Positions 27,115 through 35,748 of a DNA stretch of 64,000 nt are shown here, piece by piece (within the stretch, counting starts at the first letter, position 1; each line of letters starts with the position of its first letter). Under the pieces are notes generated by a model, which had not been told where the DNA came from, ran no database searches, and saw only the letters and a list, made by a program, of their open reading frames with translations. The position numbers and the translations under genes are program-made. This stretch comes from Nocardioides piscis (GTDB lineage Bacteria > Actinomycetota > Actinomycetes > Propionibacteriales > Nocardioidaceae), in the NCBI RefSeq assembly GCF_011300215.1, contig NZ_CP049866.1:558001-622000 (forward strand), in the 5' to 3' direction.

Positions 27115-28626
27115 TCAGGGACGGGCGTAGAAGTTCGGAGCGATCCAGGAGTACATCGACTCCTGCACGACCGGTCGACCGGTGCGGGGGGCATGGATGA
27201 TCTGGCCCCCGCCGATGTAGAGCGCGACGTGGTAGATCGAGGTCGCCTTCGAGCTGGAGCCCCAGAAGACGAGGTCCCCTGGCGCCAGGGCCGCGGCGGC
27301 GATCGCGGTCGAGCCGGTGTACTGCGCGACCGAGTAGTGCGGCAGCGACTTGCCGCCGGCCGCCCACGCGCCCGCGGTCAGCCCGGAACAGTCCCAGGCG
27401 TTCGGGCCCGCGGCGCCCCACTTGTAGGGGTCGCCGATCTGGGCCCGCGCGAAGGCCACGACCGCGCTGGTGTCACCCGTGACCGCAGGAGCCGTGGTGG
27501 GAGGCGGGGGCGGGGCGACGGTCGGGGTCGAAGTCGGCGTCGGCGTCGGTGTCGGAGTCGCAGTGGGCTTGGGGCTGGCGGTACCGGTCGGCGTCGGCGT
27601 CGCGACGGGTGTCGGCGTGACCGGGGTCGGCGTCGCGGTCGCGACCGGTGCCGGGGCGGGCGTGGGGGTCGGCTTGGCCGTCTTCGTCTTCGTCGGCGCG
27701 GGCGTCGGCGCCTGGGTCACAGGTGCAGCAGCCTCCGCCGCAGCAGCCGCGGCGGCCGCAACCTCCGCCGCAGCAGCCTCCGCGGCCGCAGCCTCGGCCG
27801 CCGCGGCGTCCGCGGCCTCCTTGGCCGCCGCCTCAGCGGCAGCCTGCGCCGCCCTCTGCTCCAGCGCGCTCTGGCGCTTCTCGGCGAGCTCATAGCTGAT
27901 GCCCTGCAGCTGCGCCAGCTCCTCGATCAGGGTGGTCTTGGTCGCTGCGATCGCTGCCGCCTCGCTGCCGGCCGAGGCCTCCGCTGCTGCCGCGGTGTTG
28001 CGGGCGGCGGCGGCGTTCGCCTCGAGCTCCTCCGCACGCGCCAGGGCGTCCTCCGCACGCTGGTCCGCCGAGGCGGCCAGCAAGGAGGAGGCGCTGAAGG
28101 CGTCCTGCTTGCTGTCCATGACCTCCTCGGTGACCTGCATGGTCGCCGTCGTGGTCAGGACCCGCTCGATGCCGTCAGCCTCGACGACTGCCGCGAACCC
28201 TTGGAGCTCGGGGCTGAGCTGATAGCTCTCGATCAGGGTCTCGGCGTATGCCGATCGGCTGGTCTCCAGGTCGCGACGCGCTGCTCGCGCGGCGTCGCCG
28301 GCGGCCAGGGCAGCCGCGCGCGCCTCGTCGGCAGCCCACCGGGCGCCGTTGAAGGCCTCGGCCGCCTGGGCGGCCGAGACAGCCGAGGACCGCAGCCGCT
28401 CGTTGGCCAGCAGGAGCTCGGCTTGCACGCTGGCCACGCTGCGGCGCGCGCCCTGCGCGGCGGCCTCGGCGTTGGCGACGTCCTCGGCGGAGGGGAGCCC
28501 CCGGGCCGCGTCGTCGTCGGCAGCGGCAGCGGAGACCGCTCCGGCCACGAGGGTCAGGCTCAACGTGGTGGCCGCGAGCCAGCGCATCGGCGTACGACGA
28601 AGGTGGAGCGCGGACGGTGCGAGCAC
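27115..28626 (-). CDS. secreted NlpC/P60 peptidoglycan endopeptidase with coiled coil
   Basis: 503 residues from a GTG at 28626. A signal peptide (ATTLSLTLVAGAVSAAAA) ends near residue 36, followed by a long Ala/Glu-rich coiled coil (to ~305), a Thr-Pro repeat linker (~305-375) and a C-terminal NlpC/P60 domain. In that domain the catalytic Cys is in AWDCSGLT and the His in IYHVALYIGG, followed by HAPRTG. Similar to RipA/PcsB-type hydrolases that cleave stem peptides during division, with the coiled coil as regulatory part. The GTG has GGGG about 8 nt upstream. The 180-nt upstream region contains an operator-like palindrome and mutually exclusive hairpins. Confidence 0.92.
   Translation of the reverse strand: MLAPSALHLRRTPMRWLAATTLSLTLVAGAVSAAAADDDAARGLPSAEDVANAEAAAQGARRSVASVQAELLLANERLRSSAVSAAQAAEAFNGARWAADEARAAALAAGDAARAARRDLETSRSAYAETLIESYQLSPELQGFAAVVEADGIERVLTTTATMQVTEEVMDSKQDAFSASSLLAASADQRAEDALARAEELEANAAAARNTAAAAEASAGSEAAAIAATKTTLIEELAQLQGISYELAEKRQSALEQRAAQAAAEAAAKEAADAAAAEAAAAEAAAAEVAAAAAAAAEAAAPVTQAPTPAPTKTKTAKPTPTPAPAPVATATPTPVTPTPVATPTPTGTASPKPTATPTPTPTPTSTPTVAPPPPPTTAPAVTGDTSAVVAFARAQIGDPYKWGAAGPNAWDCSGLTAGAWAAGGKSLPHYSVAQYTGSTAIAAAALAPGDLVFWGSSSKATSIYHVALYIGGGQIIHAPRTGRPVVQESMYSWIAPNFYARP
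27505..27860. repeat. low-complexity coding repeats (Thr-Pro and Ala runs)
   Basis: GTCGGCGTCGGC-type 6-bp repeats encoding a Thr-Pro linker (about 27505-27720), followed by GCCGCAGCAGCC-type runs encoding poly-Ala (about 27725-27860). In frame throughout, so it is part of the NlpC/P60 protein. Confidence 0.7.
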
Positions 28627-28652
28627 GGTGTTTCCCCTTGGCAGTAGACAGC

Positions 28653-28710
28653 CACGGGTGACTTCCCTTTCACCCGTGACTCATCAGGCACGTTAGTGCT
28701 CAGGAGTCAC
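28653..28710 (-). promoter_or_regulatory. structured leader of the NlpC/P60 gene with two exclusive hairpins
   Basis: Hairpin A: CACGGGTGA / TCACCCGTG (28653-28661 with 28670-28678, 9 bp). Hairpin B: GTGACTC / GAGTCAC (28676-28682 with 28704-28710) enclosing GCAC-GTTA-GTGC (28688-28699). A and B share 28676-28678, so only one can form fully. It lies 27-85 nt before the start. No c-di-AMP (ydaO) riboswitch core motif was found. Confidence 0.5.
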
Positions 28711-28762
28711 AAAGGGAACAAAATTCACAAGAAACTCGTGATCGCTCGGCGTGTCGACTTGC

Positions 28763-28782
28763 GAACTACAACAATGTAGTTC
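28763..28782. promoter_or_regulatory. perfect inverted repeat, candidate operator
   Basis: GAACTACA-N4-TGTAGTTC, 8-bp arms, about 137 bp upstream of the NlpC/P60 start. The core resembles BlaI/CopY-family operators (TACA...TGTA), but the spacer is 4 nt. No BlaI-type gene is in the window. Confidence 0.55.
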
Positions 28783-28806
28783 TCGAAATCGCCGTGACCG
28801 GGCGGG

Positions 28807-29853
28807 TCAGTCCGCGTCGACGGGCACCCGCGACGTGGTCGAGGTCGGGTGGGAGGCCAGCCCCCCGCGGTCGAACTTCTGGCCGCTGGCCAGGCCACCC
28901 AGCCAGAAGGAGACGAGCGCGATCGCCACCCCGGCGATGTCGTCGGCCACGTAGTGCCAGCCGAAGTAGAGGGTCGCGATCACCGTGATCACGAAGTTGA
29001 TCCAGAAGATCCAGTGCACGATCCGGTTGCGCAGCGTGTATTGCACCATCAGTGCCACGAGCAGGGTGATCGCCACGTGGAGGCTCGCGAACCCGGCCAC
29101 CGACTGCACCGCGCCCTCCACGCCGTCACGCAGGACGCCCTTGCGGGCGTAGTAGAGCGAGTCCATCAACGCACCGGACCCCGTGGTCGGGAGGTCGCCG
29201 TAGAGGTGGGCGTAGGCGAAGCCGGGACCCAGGGTCGGGAGCGCGTAGTAGGACGCCGTGCCCAGCGACCACGCCAGGCACTGGGACGTCGCGAACCAGT
29301 AGCCGAAGGTGATGTTGCGCGACCACACCAGCCAGGCCGCCAGCGCCAGCGGCACCAGAGGCAGGAACCAGAGATAGATGGACGAGAGCGCGTGCGCGCT
29401 CCAGCCGGTGCCGAAGACGGTGTGCAGCACGGTCGCGGGATCGTTGCCGAGGAAGAGCACCCGGTCCATGAGGTGCAGCTCGCGGTCGTACTTCTCCTCC
29501 CCCAGCACGAACGGCAGGAAGGACTTGAGGTTCCGATAGCTGACATAGGTGATGTAGAAGCACACGAGCCCGGACACCACGAGGACCAACCGCTCCCGGG
29601 TCCAGTGGTCGCGCACCCGGTCGCGGACGATGCCGGGCATGAGCTTGGGGTTGAGGCGCGAGACCCACAGCGTTCGCGGCAGCATGTCGAGCAGGAAGGC
29701 ACCCAGCACCAGGAGCGGGAGCCTCAGCCAGGACGGGCCCAGGAATCCTTCGGGGTCGACGAGCCTCCGGTCCAGCACGAGGGCGGCGACGACCGCGAGC
29801 AGACCGGTGAGTGCGGCGACTCCGATGAGGAGCGCGTAGGCCGGGCGATACAC
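28807..29853 (-). CDS. PAP2-superfamily membrane protein (inositol-phosphoryl transferase-like)
   Basis: 348 residues with about six or seven membrane helices. The PAP2 signature is split as YYALPTLGPGF, then GFASLHVAITLLV and YFGWHYVADDIAG, whose two His residues match the catalytic pair of the phosphatidic acid phosphatase/AUR1-like group. Probably transfers or hydrolyses a lipid phosphate at the membrane. The GTG at 29853 is preceded by TACACT at 7 nt. Substrate unknown. Confidence 0.85.
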   Translation of the reverse strand: MYRPAYALLIGVAALTGLLAVVAALVLDRRLVDPEGFLGPSWLRLPLLVLGAFLLDMLPRTLWVSRLNPKLMPGIVRDRVRDHWTRERLVLVVSGLVCFYITYVSYRNLKSFLPFVLGEEKYDRELHLMDRVLFLGNDPATVLHTVFGTGWSAHALSSIYLWFLPLVPLALAAWLVWSRNITFGYWFATSQCLAWSLGTASYYALPTLGPGFAYAHLYGDLPTTGSGALMDSLYYARKGVLRDGVEGAVQSVAGFASLHVAITLLVALMVQYTLRNRIVHWIFWINFVITVIATLYFGWHYVADDIAGVAIALVSFWLGGLASGQKFDRGGLASHPTSTTSRVPVDAD

Positions 29854-29860
29854 GCGGGTC

Positions 29861-29866
29861 AGTGTA
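29861..29866 (-). promoter_or_regulatory. leaderless -10 for the PAP2 gene
   Basis: TACACT on the minus strand, 7 nt before the GTG at 29853. Confidence 0.5.
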
Positions 29867-29885
29867 GGCAGCCGCCGAGCGACGG

Positions 29886-30884
29886 TCAGATTCGTGGAAG
29901 CACGGCGACACGACTCGGATCGACCCGCAGGCGCACCCGCTCCCCCGGTCCCCAGTGGCTGTCGCGATCCGCCACGGCGTCGACGAGACCGATCTCACCC
30001 GCGTCGACCACCAGCCGCAGCAGCTCCGGAGTGGCCCGCGCCGACTCGACGATACCCACCAACGGACCGTCCTCGGCCACGACGAGCGCGGATCGGCGTA
30101 CGGCGACGGCCTCGACCACCTCGTCGACGACGATCGCCGGCGGGGCTGCTGCCAGCAGCGCGCGGGCCGGAGGGCCGATGAGCACCCTGGCGTAGCCGAG
30201 CCCCAGCGCGGTCTCCGCGTCGCGCGGCGCGGCCCACACCTCGCTGATCGGACCCGACTGGACGACCCTGCCCGCCCGCATCACGGCGAGCCGATCGGCG
30301 ACGGCAAAGGCCTCCTCGTGGTCGTGGGTGACCATCAGGGCGGTGGTGCCGGCGGCATGCAGGACGTCGCGCAGGTCGGCCGCCAGCCGCTCGCGCAGGC
30401 CGGTGTCGAGCGCGGACAACGGTTCGTCGAGGAGCATCAGTCGGGGCTCGACCGCGAGCGCGCGGGCCAGGGCGACCCGCTGACGCTCCCCGCCGCTCAG
30501 GGTCGTCGGCGAGCGCTCGGCGAATCCTTCGAGGCCGACGAGGGTGAGCAGCTCCTCGATCCGTCCCGCGCTGGGGCGCCGGCGCAGCCGCAACGCATAG
30601 CCCACGTTGCGCCCGACGCTCATGTGGTCGAAGAGCTGGCCGTCCTGGAACATCAGCGCGAAGCCCCGCTTGTGCGTCGGGACCCGCTCCAGGGATTGGC
30701 CGTCGAAGGCGATCGTGCCGCTGCGCACCGGTTCGAGGCCGGCGACCGCGCGCAGGAGCGTGGACTTGCCGCAGCCGGACGGCCCGAGGACGGCCAGGAC
30801 CGAGCCGTCGGGGACCGTCAGGGAGACGTCGACCACCGCTGGGGTGCCGTCGTAGTCGACGGAGACGTCGGTGAGGGTCAGCAT
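29886..30884 (-). CDS. thiQ: thiamine ABC transporter ATP-binding protein
   Basis: 332 residues from the ATG at 30884, 4 nt after the permease stop. Walker A GPSGCGKSTLL near residue 38, Q-loop LMFQDGQLFDH, signature LSGGERQRVALARA near 130, Walker B LMLLDEPLSALD near 150 and switch His in MVTHDHEEA. The ~100-residue C-terminal extension is a regulatory TOBE-like region. Role inferred from the operon with thiP and thiB under a TPP riboswitch. Confidence 0.92.
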   Translation of the reverse strand: MLTLTDVSVDYDGTPAVVDVSLTVPDGSVLAVLGPSGCGKSTLLRAVAGLEPVRSGTIAFDGQSLERVPTHKRGFALMFQDGQLFDHMSVGRNVGYALRLRRRPSAGRIEELLTLVGLEGFAERSPTTLSGGERQRVALARALAVEPRLMLLDEPLSALDTGLRERLAADLRDVLHAAGTTALMVTHDHEEAFAVADRLAVMRAGRVVQSGPISEVWAAPRDAETALGLGYARVLIGPPARALLAAAPPAIVVDEVVEAVAVRRSALVVAEDGPLVGIVESARATPELLRLVVDAGEIGLVDAVADRDSHWGPGERVRLRVDPSRVAVLPRI

Positions 30885-30888
30885 GTGC

Positions 30889-32520
30889 TCACAGTGCTCC
30901 TGCGCTCGGGACACGAAGGCGCTCGACCGCCATCATCACCAGCGCCGTCGTGGTGGCAAGGATGACCGAGGCAGCGAGCGCCATCCCGTAGTTCAGGTCT
31001 CCCGGGTGACCCAGCAACCGGAAGATCACCACCGGGACTGTGGGGTTGTCGTCGCGCGCGAGGAACGAGGTGGCGCCGAACTCGCCGAGGGAGGCCGCGA
31101 ACGCGAAGCCGCTCGCGGCGAGGAGCGGCTTCCACACCACCAACAGGTCGATGCTCAGCAGGGTCCGCCACGGAGAGGCCCCGAGCGAGGCCGCGGCCTG
31201 GCGCTGACGGTCGTCGATCGCGGCCAGGACCGGCACCAGGGTGCGTACGACGAGTGGCAGCGCCACCAGCGCCTGGGCGATCGGCACCAGGAGCGCCGAG
31301 TCGCGCAGGTCGACGGGCGGACGGTCCAGGGTGATGAGGAACCCGAAGCCGAGGGTCACGGCGCTCACCCCGAGAGGCAGCATGAAGATGCCGTCGAGCA
31401 CCGACCGGACGCGGCGTTCGCCGCGGCTGTGGGACCTGCGGGTGACGAGCAGCGCGACGGCCAGCCCCATGGCGAGCGCCATCCAGGTGGCGTCGACGGC
31501 GGTCCGCACCGAGGTCACGAGCGCCCCGGTGACAGGGACGGGGAGGACGTCGGTGCCGCCGACGCCGAGCGCGCGGTAGTTGGCCAGCGACCAGCCCTCG
31601 TCGGTGCGCATCGACCCGACCACCAGCGTGACGATCGGCACCGCCACGAGGGTGATCACCACCCCCGTGGCGACCAGCGCCGGGGCGTCGCTCACCCGGG
31701 GCCGCCGCGGCCGGGCGGCGGAGCGCTGGGACGCCGCGTCAGGTGTCGAGCGGAGCCGGGCAGCGACACCGAGCAGGACCACCACGACGACCATCTGCAG
31801 GACCGAGAGGGCTGCTGCGGCCTGCAGGTCGAACAGGGTCGTGGTCAGGAGGTAGATCTCGGTCTCGATCGTGGCATGGCGCACGCCGCCGAGGATCAGC
31901 ACGACACCGAAGGCGGTCGAGCAGAACAGGAACACCACGCTCGCAGCCGACACGATCGCCGGGCGCAGGGTCGGGAGCGTGACCGTCCACCAGACCTGGC
32001 TCGGGCTCGCCCCGAGGGCTGCGGCAGCCTCCGCCGGCCGGGGATCGAGCGACTCCCACGCAGCCCCGACCGCACGGATCACCACCGCCACGTTGAAGAA
32101 CACGAGCCCCGCCACGATGGCCGCCGGGGTGCCGTCGAGGTCGAGGAAGCCCAAGGGCCCGCCCTCCCCGAGCAGCAGCCGGAACGCGACACCCACGACG
32201 ACCGTCGGCAGCACGAAGGGGACCAGCATCGCGGCCCGGAGCACGCGCCGACCGGGCACCGCCAGCCGGTGCAGGACGAAGGCGGCGGGCAGACCGAGGA
32301 TCACGGCGACCGCCGTACCGACGGCCGAGGACCACACGGTGAACCACGCCACGCGCGCGACGCGGGGACGGGTGAGCACCTCCAGGACCCCGCCGGGGTC
32401 GAAGGTGCCGCCCGGCCAGAAGCCACGGGCGACCATGCCGGACACGGGCAGCACGAAGAACACGCAGACCACGGCGACCGGCCCTGCCGCCACCAGGGCG
32501 AGGGTCAGCCAGCGCCTCAC
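30889..32520 (-). CDS. thiP: thiamine ABC transporter permease, fused two-domain
   Basis: 543 residues from a GTG at 32520 (GAGGA about 7 nt upstream). Two homologous permease halves of about six helices each. Their EAA loops are EAAAALGASPSQVWWTVTLP near 165 and QAAASLGASPWRTLLSIDLL near 425. This tandem layout is that of ThiP. Forms the membrane channel for thiamine or TPP import with ThiQ and ThiB. Starts 22 nt after thiB. Confidence 0.92.
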   Translation of the reverse strand: MRRWLTLALVAAGPVAVVCVFFVLPVSGMVARGFWPGGTFDPGGVLEVLTRPRVARVAWFTVWSSAVGTAVAVILGLPAAFVLHRLAVPGRRVLRAAMLVPFVLPTVVVGVAFRLLLGEGGPLGFLDLDGTPAAIVAGLVFFNVAVVIRAVGAAWESLDPRPAEAAAALGASPSQVWWTVTLPTLRPAIVSAASVVFLFCSTAFGVVLILGGVRHATIETEIYLLTTTLFDLQAAAALSVLQMVVVVVLLGVAARLRSTPDAASQRSAARPRRPRVSDAPALVATGVVITLVAVPIVTLVVGSMRTDEGWSLANYRALGVGGTDVLPVPVTGALVTSVRTAVDATWMALAMGLAVALLVTRRSHSRGERRVRSVLDGIFMLPLGVSAVTLGFGFLITLDRPPVDLRDSALLVPIAQALVALPLVVRTLVPVLAAIDDRQRQAAASLGASPWRTLLSIDLLVVWKPLLAASGFAFAASLGEFGATSFLARDDNPTVPVVIFRLLGHPGDLNYGMALAASVILATTTALVMMAVERLRVPSAGAL

Positions 32521-32542
32521 AGCGAGGTCCTCATGAGCCAGG

Positions 32543-33652
32543 TCACCTGCTGATGATGTCGGTCCAGTCGGTCAGCCACTGCTCACGGTTGGCGGCGATG
32601 TCGGACGGCGACACCGTCAGGGGTGCCGTCGGCTGGACGGCGAAGCGCGACCAGTCCTCGGGCACGTCCACCGAGTCGCTGACCGGGAAGACATACATCG
32701 CCGTCGGCAGGGCCCCCTGCACCTCGTCGGTCAGCAACCAGTCGACGACTGCCTTCGCACCCTCCGGGTTGTCGGCGCCCTCGAGGACACCGGCGTATTC
32801 GACCTGACGGAAGCAGGTGTCGAGGAGCGCAGCCGTCGTCGACTCGTCGCCGCCCTTCGCGACGGTGAACGCGGGCGAGGAGTCGTAGGAGACGACGATC
32901 GGCCGCTCGCCCTTGCCGCCGCCCTGGGTGAAGTCGCCGTAGTAGGCGTCGGTCCAGCCGTCGACCACCTTGAGGCCGTTGTCGAGCAGGCTCTTCCAGT
33001 AGTAGCGCCAGTCGACCCCGTCGGTGGCTTCCGCGTCGTCGCCGAACTCCGCGACGGTGCTCAGCAAGAAGGCCATGCCGGGCGAGCTCGTGGAGGCGCC
33101 GGGCACGACCATCAGGTCCTTGTACCTCGACTCGGCGAGGTCGGCGAGCCGGGCCGGCGGCTCGATGCCCGCCTCGGCGAACCAGGTGGTGTCGACGTTG
33201 ACGCACACGTGACCGACGTCGATGGGGGTGAGCCGGTCCGAGCCCTCGTCGAGCGCGAACTCGTCGGCGCCCTCGGGCAGGGCGGGCTGATAGGCGGCGA
33301 AGACGCCCTCGTCCAGGGTCCGCGAGGCGAAGGTGTTGTCGACACCGAAGGCGAGGTCACCGGTCGGGTTGCCCTTCGTCAGCGACAGCTTGGCTGCGAG
33401 GGTGCCGCCGTCACCAGCGGCCCGCGTGACGAGGTCGATCCCCGACTCGGCCTCGAAGGCGGTGACGAGCTTCTTGGGCAGGTTGAACGACGAGTGGGTG
33501 ACCAGGACGACCTTGCCACCGACCTCACCCGAGGTGGCGCCGGCCGACGGCTCGGTGGCCGAGTCGTCCCCACCGTCGCCCAGCGTGCTGCATCCGGTGA
33601 CGACGAGAAGGGCAGTGAGGAGCGCGGACGCGCGCAGAGGCAGACGGAACAT
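32543..33652 (-). CDS. thiB: thiamine ABC transporter substrate-binding lipoprotein
   Basis: 369 residues. Lipobox VVTGC with Cys at residue 21, so it is a lipid-anchored extracellular binding protein. The body (VVLVTHSSFNLPKKLVTAFEAESG, GVDNTFASRTLDEG, VVSYDSSPAF) matches the ThiB/TbpA family of type II periplasmic binding proteins. First gene of thiBPQ. Controlled by the TPP riboswitch whose 3' end lies 8 nt before the ATG. Confidence 0.94.
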   Translation of the reverse strand: MFRLPLRASALLTALLVVTGCSTLGDGGDDSATEPSAGATSGEVGGKVVLVTHSSFNLPKKLVTAFEAESGIDLVTRAAGDGGTLAAKLSLTKGNPTGDLAFGVDNTFASRTLDEGVFAAYQPALPEGADEFALDEGSDRLTPIDVGHVCVNVDTTWFAEAGIEPPARLADLAESRYKDLMVVPGASTSSPGMAFLLSTVAEFGDDAEATDGVDWRYYWKSLLDNGLKVVDGWTDAYYGDFTQGGGKGERPIVVSYDSSPAFTVAKGGDESTTAALLDTCFRQVEYAGVLEGADNPEGAKAVVDWLLTDEVQGALPTAMYVFPVSDSVDVPEDWSRFAVQPTAPLTVSPSDIAANREQWLTDWTDIISR

Positions 33653-33660
33653 CGGTGTGA

Positions 33661-33743
33661 CTCCCTATCGCCGGTGCTAGCCGGATCAGGTTCGGAGGGT
33701 CTGCGGACGGACCGCACTCTCAGCACTTGCGTGCTCCCCTGTC
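33661..33743 (-). ncRNA. TPP (THI-element) riboswitch
   Basis: On the minus strand it reads ACAGGGGAGC, then GTGCTGAGAGTGCGG, ACCCTCCGAACCTGATC, CGGCTAGCACCGGCG and ATAGGGAGT. These contain the CTGAGA pyrimidine-binding loop, the GAACCTGATC pyrophosphate-binding segment and the closing P1 AGGGA. The closing strand includes a Shine-Dalgarno-like AGGGAG a few nt before thiB, suggesting that TPP blocks translation. Confidence 0.96.
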
Positions 33744-33790
33744 TTGTGGTGCCAAGACTACGCCGGAGGCGGGTGGTGCCGGCGCGCGGA

Positions 33791-33796
33791 TAGGTT
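33791..33796 (+). promoter_or_regulatory. leaderless -10 for the alpha/beta hydrolase
   Basis: TAGGTT exactly 6 nt before the GTG at 33803. Confidence 0.5.
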
Positions 33797-33802
33797 GCAG
33801 CC

Positions 33803-34705
33803 GTGCCCAGTCGACGTCACGCCCTTGTCGCCACCGCCCTGCCACGGCTCCGCGGAGCCAGCGAGCTCGATTCAGCGGACCTCGAGCGAGCCAGGGTCGA
33901 GGCATGGCACCGCCGCATGCCGCGCACGCTTCCCATCCGGGCAGTCCCGCTGTTCTCCCGCCGCTTCAGCGTCGTCGTCGAGGACATCGGCTTCCCGTCC
34001 TATGTCCTCACGCGTCGCCACCGCCGTCCGACCCGGACGATCTACTACACCCACGGCGGCGGCTACATGGCGGGCATCGACCCGTTCCACGTCCGCTACG
34101 TCGCCCGGCTGGCAGACCGGCTGAACGCCCGGGTCGTCCTCCCCGACTATCCCCTGGCCCCCGAGCACACCTGGCGCCACAGTCACGACGCACTCGTCGA
34201 CCAGGCCGCGCGGTTGTCCGACGAACCCGGCGGGGTCGTGCTGGCCGGCGACTCTGCCGGTGGCGGGCTGGCGTTGGCGCTGGCGATCTCGATGCGCGAG
34301 CGCGGCTGCACTCCGGCCACCCACCTGGTGATGCACGCGCCCTGGGTGGACCTGACGACCAGCACCCCCGAGACCGCGCAGTTCGACGCGGTCGACCCGT
34401 GGCTGTTCCTCTCCAAGACGTCGGTGTATGCCGAGTGGTGGGCCGGCTCCTCGGACGACCTCGGCCGCCCGGAGGTCTCGCCGGGGCTCGCCGACCTGCA
34501 CGACCTCCCCAAGGCCCTCCAGCTCTACGGCACGCGGGACCTGCTGGCGCCCGGTTGCCGGTTGCTCGCGCGCCGGGCGAGCGAGGCCGGGTGGGACCTG
34601 ACCAGCATCGAGGAGCCGGACCTGCTCCACGTCTATGGCCTCCTCCCCTTCGTGCCGGAGGCGGGTCGGGCGATGCGGCAGGTGGAGGCGTTCCTCCGGT
34701 CCTAG
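33803..34705 (+). CDS. alpha/beta hydrolase, hormone-sensitive-lipase family
   Basis: 300 residues from a leaderless GTG. Oxyanion-hole motif YTHGGGYMAG near residue 85 and nucleophile elbow GDSAGGG near 150 define the HSL/bacterial esterase family IV. The catalytic Asp is likely in YGTRDLLAPG and the His in LLHVYGL. Cytosolic esterase or lipase of unknown substrate. Its stop TAG overlaps the stop of the convergent metallo-hydrolase gene (shared CTAG). Confidence 0.9.
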   Translation: MPSRRHALVATALPRLRGASELDSADLERARVEAWHRRMPRTLPIRAVPLFSRRFSVVVEDIGFPSYVLTRRHRRPTRTIYYTHGGGYMAGIDPFHVRYVARLADRLNARVVLPDYPLAPEHTWRHSHDALVDQAARLSDEPGGVVLAGDSAGGGLALALAISMRERGCTPATHLVMHAPWVDLTTSTPETAQFDAVDPWLFLSKTSVYAEWWAGSSDDLGRPEVSPGLADLHDLPKALQLYGTRDLLAPGCRLLARRASEAGWDLTSIEEPDLLHVYGLLPFVPEAGRAMRQVEAFLRS

Positions 34706-35748
34706 GTGGAATAGACCTCGACGCCGTCGATCGCAGCCCGGCTCACGTCGCCGCGGGCCACGAGCAGCTCGAGGTGAGCGCGCGTCTCGAGGGTGGCGAG
34801 CGCGGCGTTGAACACGTCAAGGTCCTTCAAGGCGTGTTCGTGCCGGGTCCACGGCAGCTCGCTCGCGACCTCGTGCGCCGATCGGGACCCGCCTCCGAGG
34901 GCTGCGGCGCAGAGCCCGAGCCGCACCTCGTGGTGCGCCAGGAGCTCGTCCACCCGGGCGTGCGAGGACGGCGCGACCGGACCGTGCGCGGGCAGCAGCG
35001 TCAGGTCGGGCAGGCCCCGCACCTTGGTGAGCGAGGCCATGAAGTCACCGAGGGGTTGGTCGGCGAGCGCCGGCTCGAACCCGATCGACGGAGTGATCGT
35101 CGGCAGGACGTGGTCGCCTGCGAAGAGCAGCCCGCCCGGGCGGTCGGCGAAGACGTAGTGGCCCTGCGTGTGGCCGGGAGTGTGGACGGCGTCGATCGTG
35201 CGGCTGCCGACGGTCAGGGCCAGGTCGGACTCCAGCCAGGTGTCCGGGTAGTCCCACAGCGTGAGGTCGGGCGTCGAGTTCCTCGTGAACTCCCCCCACT
35301 CCCGGGCGATGTCGGGCGCACCGGCGGCGACGAACACCGCGACGTGGGGGTCCTCGCCGATCCGGTCGGCGGCGTGGATGAGGTCGAGGGTGGGCTTGTC
35401 GCCGAGACCGAGCGACACGTGGGAGCCGAACTCGCGACGCACGGTCACCGCCTGCGTGTAGTGGTCGCGGTGCACGTGGGTGACCAGGAAGCGACGGATG
35501 TCGCGGACGTCGAAGCCGATGTCGCACAACGACTTCTCGAGCAGGGTGCGGCTGGCCTCGATCGCCCAGCCCCCGTCGATCAGCGTGAGCCCGTCGTCGG
35601 CCTCGATGGCATAGACGTTGACGGCCCGCAGCCCGTCCATCGGCAGTGGCAGCGGGATCCGGTGCACGCCCGGGGCGACCGGCCAGGCGCCGGGGTCGGT
35701 CCAGTGGGTCCCGGAGTCGGGCGAGATGGCCGTTGCGGTCGAGGTCAC
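34702..35748 (-). CDS. MBL-fold metallo-hydrolase
   Basis: 348 residues. Metal motif THVHRDHY (HxHxDH) near residues 90-97, later metal ligands in [12 protein letters not shown] (His) and FAGDHVLP (Asp), and a final His in LPAHGPV. This is the glyoxalase II/beta-lactamase fold with a C-terminal helical extension. It starts inside the SDR gene end (4-nt overlap) and is the last gene of the KstR-box operon, so a thioesterase-like role in acyl or steroid catabolism is plausible but inferred. Confidence 0.88.
   Translation of the reverse strand: MTSTATAISPDSGTHWTDPGAWPVAPGVHRIPLPLPMDGLRAVNVYAIEADDGLTLIDGGWAIEASRTLLEKSLCDIGFDVRDIRRFLVTHVHRDHYTQAVTVRREFGSHVSLGLGDKPTLDLIHAADRIGEDPHVAVFVAAGAPDIAREWGEFTRNSTPDLTLWDYPDTWLESDLALTVGSRTIDAVHTPGHTQGHYVFADRPGGLLFAGDHVLPTITPSIGFEPALADQPLGDFMASLTKVRGLPDLTLLPAHGPVAPSSHARVDELLAHHEVRLGLCAAALGGGSRSAHEVASELPWTRHEHALKDLDVFNAALATLETRAHLELLVARGDVSRAAIDGVEVYST

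Noticed and set aside
27505..27860. CRISPR array or tandem mobile repeat
   Set aside because: Repeats are 6-bp, imperfect, without spacers, and in frame as Thr-Pro and Ala-rich coding sequence.
28627..28806. c-di-AMP (ydaO) riboswitch before the NlpC/P60 gene
   Set aside because: The conserved GGGAGCC-type core and flanking motifs of that class are not present on the minus strand.
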